NCBI GenBank assembly: GCA_041394885.1
Contig: JAWKHI010000001.1
Coordinates: 372,001-436,000, forward strand
Length of the DNA stretch: 64,000 nt
Reading direction: 5' to 3'
Source of the DNA: DSOI01 sp041394885
Lineage (GTDB): Bacteria > Acidobacteriota > Terriglobia > Bryobacterales > Bryobacteraceae
The notes under the pieces were generated by a model that did not search any database, had not been told where the DNA came from, and saw only the letters and a program-made list of their open reading frames with translations. This document shows positions 59,247-64,000 of the stretch, piece by piece. How positions within the stretch are numbered: the stretch's first letter is position 1; each line of letters opens with the position of its first letter. The translations under genes and the position numbers were made by a program.

Positions 59247-62237
59247 TCACGCGTGATGGGCTCCCGCTGCGGGCTTGGCCTTCTCCAACTCCGGATTCGG
59301 ATTACGCAGCTTGGCCAGGTAGGTTGTCCGCGGACGTGTGTTGATCTCGGCCAGCAAGCCATAGTCGCGCGAATCCTTCTTCAGCTTCGCGATCTTGCTG
59401 TTGGGGTCGTTCATGTCGCCGAAGGTGATCGCCTGCGCCGGACACACGCTCTGGCAAGCCGTGATCACTTCTCCGTCCCGTATCTTGCGATCTTCTTTCT
59501 CGGCTTCGATGCGCGCAACATTGATGCGCTGCACGCAATAGGTGCACTTTTCCATCACGCCGCGGCTGCGGACCGATACGTTGGGATTCCGCAAATTATA
59601 GAAGCTCTCGGTTTCCCAATCGGCGTAACGGAAGAAGTTGAACCGCCGCACCTTGTACGGGCAGTTGTTGGAACAGTAGCGCGTGCCCACGCAGCGGTTG
59701 TAGGTCATCTGGTTCAGACCCTCGCCGCTGTGCGAGGTCGCCGCCACCGGGCAGACGTTCTCGCAGGGCGCGTTGTCGCAATGCATGCAAGGCACCGGCT
59801 GATGGTGGATCGACGGATCGTCGAGCGATCCCTCGAAGTAGCGGTCCACCCGGATCCAGTGCATTTCGCGCTCGCGGATCACCTGATCCCTGCCCACCAC
59901 GGAGATATTGTTCTCCGCCTGGCAAGCAATCGTGCAGGCGTTGCATCCGGTGCATGCGTTCAGGTCGATCGACATACCCCACGAATAGCTCTTGTACTCG
60001 AACTCCGGGTACATGTTGAACAGTTCGTGGCCTTTGTCGTGCGCCTGCGCGAAATCCGGCTTGGCCTTGTACTCGTCGACGGTGGCGAACCGTACGATCT
60101 CGCGGCCTTCCATCGAATGGTGATTGTGGGTGATCGCCAGCTCGTACCAGTCGCCGGTCTTGCCGATCGACGCTCCGGCCACACGCCACGGATCCGCTTT
60201 GCTCTGCAATTTTCCAGCGTCGAATCCGACGTTGTTGGCCACCTTGCCATGGCGCGTCCGGCCATAGCCGAGATGAACGGTAATGGTCTCTTCGGCCTGT
60301 CCCGGCAGAATCCATGCCGGCCCCTTCACCGAGCGCCCGCCCGCCTTCACCTCCAGGATGTCGCCGTTCTGCACCTTGTAGCTCGACGCCATCTTCGGGC
60401 TGATCAGCACCGCGTTGTCCCAGGTGATCTTGGTTAGCGGCCGCGGCAGTTCCTGCAGCCACGCGTTGTTGGTATAGCGCCCGTCGTAGACGCTCGGGCA
60501 CGGCCGGATCACTACTTCCGCGCCGCTTGCCGGCGCGGCCGGCAATTGCGCGCCCAGATCCTTGTTGAGCGTAACCGCGCGCGGCGCCGAAGCCGTTCCG
60601 GCGATCATGCCGTCGTGCTTGGACTTCTCCCAGAAGTTGTCGAAATCGTCGCGCTTCAACTGGCCCGCCCAGTTTTCCTTCACTACGTCGCGCAGTTCGC
60701 GCCCGGCGCGGTTGAGCAAAACCGAGATCACCTCGATCGCCGTCTTGCCTTCATAGAGAGGCGCAATCAGAGGCTGCTGGAGAGTCACCGTGCCGTCGTA
60801 AGACCGCAAGTCGCCCCAGGACTCGAGGGGATGCGCCATCGGCACCTGCCAGTGACACACCGCCGACGTCTCATCGTCGTACTCGCCCAGCCGCATCCGC
60901 AGTTTTACGCTACGCAGCGCTTCGGCGAACTTCAGGTCCGGCGGCGCGTTGTAGAGCGGGTTCGCTCCGGCGATCAGGATCGACGTCACCTTCCCGGCGG
61001 CCATATCGGCGGTGAGCTGCGCGAGCGACGCCATCTGGTCAGAAGCGTCAGCCTCCACCGGCTCGATGTAGGTAACCGTGGTTCCGATGTTGCCGAGCGC
61101 CGCGTTCATCGCCGCGGCCAGTGCGTGCACCGCGGCCGGCTGATGCTCGCCCGCCACCACCAGCGACGTTCCCTTGTGCGCGTTGAGATCTTTCGCGATC
61201 GCATCCACCCAAACGGCAGGGGCCTTTGTGGCGCCGGAGGTCACCGCCACGCCTACCTTCGCCGCCAGCGCACGCGCGAAGCTATCCACGTCGGCCGAAT
61301 TCAGCGCCAATCGATGATCGGCCACCCCGCCGGTGAGCGAGGGAGTCGGCTCCACCGCGTACAGGCGATTCATGTTTTCCGGCTTGCGGCGCGAGGCAAA
61401 ATCACGCGAGTAGCGCACCGCGCCCGGGCCCGCGGTCAAAAAGTCCGCATCCAGCGCCACGATGATGTCGGCCTTGTCCACGTGATAAACCGGGCTCACC
61501 GCTTCCCCGAAGGCAAGTTTGGTGCCCGCGTGAACGGCCCCGCGATTCACCGGCTCATATTGATGCCAACGCGCTTCCGGGTAGGTGGCGAGAAACTCGC
61601 GGATCAGGGCCGCGAGCGTCGGCGAGGTCACCGTCTCGGTCAGCAACCGGAATCCCGCGCCCTTGGACGCCAGGAGTTCTTCGCGAAGCAGGTTCAGAGA
61701 CTCCTGAAACCGCTGCCATGTCGAGTTGCGGCCTTCCCGCAGTACCGATTGCGAACGGTCCGGGTCGTACAGCCCCAGCGCCGCCGACTGATGATAAACG
61801 CCCGTCGAACCCAGGCTCGCCGGATGGTTCGGATTCCCTTCGATCTTCGTCGGCCGCCCCATGTGGCTTTCCACCAGTACGCCGTCACCGAATCCGGAAA
61901 CCGGCAGCGCCGTCGCGAAAAACAGCGGCTTGCCGGGAACGATGTCCTCCGGCTGCGTCACGTAGGGTACGATCTTTTCCGGCGGCTGCTTGGTGCACGC
62001 CGTGAGCCCGGCCAACCCGAGCGACGCGCCCATCAGCTCGAGCAGCCGGCGGCGGCTCACCGGATTGGTCCACTCCGACGTTCCTTGCGTGAACTCGTTG
62101 TCGAGAAACGAGCGGAACTCCTCGGTTTCGGCCACCTGTTCGAGGCTCCGCCAGAATTCCGGTCCTTTTGCGTCGGCCAGACGCGCCCGGATCGCTTCAA
62201 GATCCAGTGGCGTGGGGGTGTTCGGTTGGCTGCTCAT
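59247..62237 (-). CDS. actB: Alternative Complex III subunit ActB (molybdopterin-like plus iron-sulfur domains)
   Basis: The 996-residue protein fuses a molybdopterin-oxidoreductase-like domain (about 30-720, cofactor-free in known ACIII) with a ferredoxin-like domain. The latter has the cysteine groups CTGCNACTIAC, CMHCDNAPCENVCP, CVGTRYCSNNCPYKV, KCTYCVQRI and ACQSVCPAQA, for one 3Fe-4S and three 4Fe-4S clusters in the family. A Tat-like segment SRRRLLELMGASLGLAGLTAC lies near residues 60-80, after a cytosolic-looking lead. The start at 62237 follows the actA stop by 8 nt; 62267 would overlap it. Confidence 0.95.
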   Translation of the reverse strand: MSSQPNTPTPLDLEAIRARLADAKGPEFWRSLEQVAETEEFRSFLDNEFTQGTSEWTNPVSRRRLLELMGASLGLAGLTACTKQPPEKIVPYVTQPEDIVPGKPLFFATALPVSGFGDGVLVESHMGRPTKIEGNPNHPASLGSTGVYHQSAALGLYDPDRSQSVLREGRNSTWQRFQESLNLLREELLASKGAGFRLLTETVTSPTLAALIREFLATYPEARWHQYEPVNRGAVHAGTKLAFGEAVSPVYHVDKADIIVALDADFLTAGPGAVRYSRDFASRRKPENMNRLYAVEPTPSLTGGVADHRLALNSADVDSFARALAAKVGVAVTSGATKAPAVWVDAIAKDLNAHKGTSLVVAGEHQPAAVHALAAAMNAALGNIGTTVTYIEPVEADASDQMASLAQLTADMAAGKVTSILIAGANPLYNAPPDLKFAEALRSVKLRMRLGEYDDETSAVCHWQVPMAHPLESWGDLRSYDGTVTLQQPLIAPLYEGKTAIEVISVLLNRAGRELRDVVKENWAGQLKRDDFDNFWEKSKHDGMIAGTASAPRAVTLNKDLGAQLPAAPASGAEVVIRPCPSVYDGRYTNNAWLQELPRPLTKITWDNAVLISPKMASSYKVQNGDILEVKAGGRSVKGPAWILPGQAEETITVHLGYGRTRHGKVANNVGFDAGKLQSKADPWRVAGASIGKTGDWYELAITHNHHSMEGREIVRFATVDEYKAKPDFAQAHDKGHELFNMYPEFEYKSYSWGMSIDLNACTGCNACTIACQAENNISVVGRDQVIREREMHWIRVDRYFEGSLDDPSIHHQPVPCMHCDNAPCENVCPVAATSHSGEGLNQMTYNRCVGTRYCSNNCPYKVRRFNFFRYADWETESFYNLRNPNVSVRSRGVMEKCTYCVQRINVARIEAEKEDRKIRDGEVITACQSVCPAQAITFGDMNDPNSKIAKLKKDSRDYGLLAEINTRPRTTYLAKLRNPNPELEKAKPAAGAHHA

Positions 62238-62245
62238 GGATAAGG

Positions 62246-62896
62246 TTAGCGATGGCAGACGGAACAATCGGTCAGCTTGCGGACCTTATACTCGGCCACG
62301 AGTCTGGCTCCGATCACGCTTTGCGGTTCCGACGGCGTGTACTCCATGTTGAAAACTTGATCCTTCGGCCGGATGTATTTCTCCGGCGCGCGGTGGCAAT
62401 CGAGGCACCACTCCATGAACAGCGTGTTCTGCTGATGCACGAGCGGCATTTGATCCACGCGGCCATGGCACACCGCGCAGGACATGCCCTTCGCCACGTG
62501 GATACTGTGATTGAAAAATACGAATCCCGGCAGGTCATGCACCCGCGTCCACTCGAGGGACTTGCCGGAGCGGAAGCTCTCCCGCACCGGCTCGAGGATC
62601 GGCGCGTCCGCCCATATCTGCGAGTGGCAGCTCATGCATGTCTCGGTGGGCGGTATTCCCGCGAACGCCGACGTCTCCACCGACGTATGACAATATCGGC
62701 AGTCGAGTCCAATGCCGGCCACATGGTGCTTGTGCGTAAACATCACCGGCTGTTCCACAGTCACTTCCGCGTTCGACACATACGGAGACCGGGCGAAGGC
62801 GAACAGAGCCGCTCCGAGTCCGGCCACCACGGCCAAGCCGGCCGCGATACTGCCCTTGGCAAACGCGTTTGTGCTGGGACGAAAGATCTGAGCCAT
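62246..62896 (-). CDS. actA: Alternative Complex III subunit ActA (pentahaem cytochrome c)
   Basis: The 216-residue protein has one N-terminal membrane anchor (about 15-35) and five haem motifs: CRYCH, CMSCH, CAVCH, CLDCH and CSVCH. Extra His residues (HKHHVAG; FNHSIHV) can serve as distal ligands. It is the first gene of the respiratory operon, with GGGAGGGAAG directly before the ATG. It receives electrons from ActB and passes them to ActE or the oxidase. Confidence 0.95.
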   Translation of the reverse strand: MAQIFRPSTNAFAKGSIAAGLAVVAGLGAALFAFARSPYVSNAEVTVEQPVMFTHKHHVAGIGLDCRYCHTSVETSAFAGIPPTETCMSCHSQIWADAPILEPVRESFRSGKSLEWTRVHDLPGFVFFNHSIHVAKGMSCAVCHGRVDQMPLVHQQNTLFMEWCLDCHRAPEKYIRPKDQVFNMEYTPSEPQSVIGARLVAEYKVRKLTDCSVCHR

Positions 62897-62920
62897 CTTC
62901 CCTCCCTAGGGTTGAAACGT

Positions 62921-62937
62921 ACAGGCCTCTAGCCTGT
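62921..62937. promoter_or_regulatory. Inverted repeat in the ACIII operon leader
   Basis: ACAGGC-CTCTA-GCCTGT is a perfect 6-bp inverted repeat 25 nt upstream of the actA start. It lies in the leader or promoter of the twelve-gene respiratory operon, so it is a candidate regulator site or leader hairpin. Confidence 0.4.
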
Positions 62938-63215
62938 CGTTGATTGGATGCAAACCTGAAAGCAAGAAATGTAACAAGGGGCTATTATCACACATCACTT
63001 CCGGTGTAGTCTACGGAATCCTACCTTCCTCTCACTGAATCTGGCGTCGATTCCGCGATCCCGCACATCTCTCAGGGCTTCGTAGCGTGGCGCAAGCGAG
63101 GGCCCTTCGATCGGCGATCGTTCGGGGCGCGCCGGGAAAACATACTTGACCAAATGGTGAGCATTAGGATTTCCGCGAGATTGGCCGCCGGCGCGGGGAT
63201 CGGATGTGTGGAATT
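62938..63215. other. Intergenic stretch upstream of the ACIII operon
   Basis: Part of the 474-bp gap between actA and the TPR gene. No convincing coding frame was found. The segment GTAGCGTGGCGCAAGCGAGG (63084-63103) looks like a fragment of a REP-type repeat. The minus-strand promoter of the respiratory operon should lie between about 62940 and 63050, where the sequence is locally AT-richer. Confidence 0.4.
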
Positions 63216-63251
63216 GCAAAACGCCTGCGGACCTCCGGACCCGCAGGCGTT
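63216..63251 (-). terminator. Rho-independent terminator after the TPR gene
   Basis: AACGCCTGCGG (63220-63230) and CCGCAGGCGTT (63241-63251) form a perfect 11-bp stem with a 10-nt loop. On the minus strand the stem is followed by a short T-run (CGTTTTGC). It lies 120 nt after the TPR gene stop and insulates the actA operon from it. Confidence 0.75.
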
Positions 63252-63370
63252 ATATGGGTGAGGCCGAAGCCTCATGGTTCTTCTACTTTGCGGCCGATCG
63301 CCTCGAAGCGCAACGCCCGCAAAGGCAGGAATAGAAAACCCCAAACAGGGGTATTCGCGGACGGGACGTT

Positions 63371-64000
63371 CTATTGCCTTAATCCAACCCGCCGCAACAT
63401 CGTCTCGAATCGGGCTTCGTTCCGCAGAGAATCATACGCCGGATGCACCCCGATGTGGGTCACCGACGTTTCCCGCTGCTCGCATGCCTTTTCGAGCCAC
63501 CCCAGCGCTTCGTCGCGCCGCCCCAATCCGGCGTTAGCCAATCCAAACACCACACCGGAAACGTGCCTGTGCCGCGCCAGGCCGCTCAGTTGCGCAAGCA
63601 GGCGTTCGGCTTCGCTGCGATCCCCCTTCATCCCGCGTATCTGGCACAGCGCGCCCAGGATACTCGGCAGATCGCCGGCCAACGCGCGCCCCCTCTCCAG
63701 ATGCCCGATCGCTTCCTCGTACCTGCCCTGCGCGGCCAGCACGCGTCCCAAACCGGTGTGGGACTTGTAGTAGTCGGGACACTTCTCGAGCAGCACCGCA
63801 AACGCCCTTTCTGCCTCGTCATAACGGCGCGCCAGCATGTGGATGTACCCCGCCGTCTCCCCGATCGACGGTTCGAGCGGGCTCAACTGCACCGCGATTT
63901 CCATCTCTCGCAGCGCCTCCTCATGACGCCCGCGCAGCGCCAACAGGTCGCAGCCGTACCAGTGGTGCGCCGTTACGTAGCCAGGATTCAGACGGATCGC
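63371..64000 (-). CDS. TPR-repeat protein, C-terminal part (gene runs off the right edge)
   Basis: The frame is open from the window edge to the stop at 63371 (209 codons). It contains five or six TPR units, such as GYVTAHHWYGCDLLALRGRH, YYKSHTGLGRVLAAQGRYEE and VVFGLANAGLGRRDEALGWL. It ends THIGVHPAYDSLRNEARFET followed by MLRRVGLRQ. This tail is typical of the C-terminus of large signalling proteins (winged-helix or Ser/Thr-kinase with TPRs) in Acidobacteria, so the missing N-terminus may carry such a domain. The start is outside the window. Confidence 0.8.
   Translation of the reverse strand, partial: AIRLNPGYVTAHHWYGCDLLALRGRHEEALREMEIAVQLSPLEPSIGETAGYIHMLARRYDEAERAFAVLLEKCPDYYKSHTGLGRVLAAQGRYEEAIGHLERGRALAGDLPSILGALCQIRGMKGDRSEAERLLAQLSGLARHRHVSGVVFGLANAGLGRRDEALGWLEKACEQRETSVTHIGVHPAYDSLRNEARFETMLRRVGLRQ

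Noticed and set aside
60546..62243. 565-codon open frame on the plus strand
   Set aside because: It is a shadow of actB; composition is Arg/His-rich with no recognisable domain.

Overview
The window looks like a chromosomal segment of a GC-rich Acidobacteriota, most plausibly the Bryobacterales/Solibacter branch. The evidence is two proteins with the C-terminal domain known as TIGR03437 (typical of Solibacter), a very large Oar-type TonB-dependent receptor with an N-terminal carboxypeptidase-regulatory-like domain, several secreted sulfatases, a PEGA-repeat Ser/Thr kinase and a complete Alternative Complex III plus caa3-type oxidase cluster. No rRNA, tRNA, CRISPR array, intact insertion sequence or complete prophage was found.

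Layout. 1-0.65 kb: the start of a sulfatase gene running off the left edge, and a cupin gene. 0.86-3.8 kb: a membrane pyrophosphatase followed 3 nt later by an OsmC-family gene whose conserved first cysteine codon is an in-frame TGA, followed by a hairpin that fits a bacterial SECIS; this is the most interesting object here. 3.8-7.4 kb (minus): an overlapping three-gene unit of a cupredoxin, an HD-GYP signalling protein and an outer-membrane barrel. 7.5-10.7 kb: a subtilase with a C-terminal hexapeptide repeat and a duplicated polytopic membrane protein. 10.7-18.2 kb (minus): a BACON/IPT/TIGR03437 secreted protein, an unknown protein and a 1580-residue kinase. 18.3-19.5 kb: a tagaturonate epimerase-family enzyme. 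19.6-25.2 kb (minus): a czcCBA-type metal efflux operon divergent from the TonB receptor (25.4-28.8 kb).

29-35 kb: a broken HTH antitoxin-like gene, a REP-like repeat, a sulfatase divergent from a PQQ-type propeller protein, an intact YefM-YoeB toxin-antitoxin pair with a recognisable TGTACA operator, and rlmN divergent from an M16 peptidase. 34.4-37.8 kb: a probable operon of M16 peptidase, TPM-domain protein, nucleotidyltransferase-like protein and LemA. 38.4-39.4 kb: a TPR/zinc-ribbon/receiver protein that has lost its phospho-acceptor aspartate. 39.5-43.4 kb: two divergent genes (an alpha/beta hydrolase and a sorbosone-dehydrogenase-like protein) whose 5' parts are riddled with frame changes, suggesting poor sequence quality or decay. 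43.4-45.2 kb: a tannase-family esterase and a small membrane protein. 45.3-45.8 kb: remnants of a ParS/RES toxin-antitoxin pair. 45.8-50.4 kb: a secreted Xaa-Pro dipeptidase, an orphan terminase split into ATPase and nuclease genes, and a third sulfatase.

50.4-62.9 kb (minus) is a twelve-gene respiratory operon, actABCDEF, then a small membrane protein, SCO, and cytochrome oxidase subunits II, I, III and IV. It should carry electrons from menaquinol through Alternative Complex III to a caa3 oxidase of the A2 type. Membrane pyrophosphatase, metal efflux, metal/redox sensing and many exported hydrolases fit an aerobic, oligotrophic polymer degrader. The window ends inside a TPR-containing gene.
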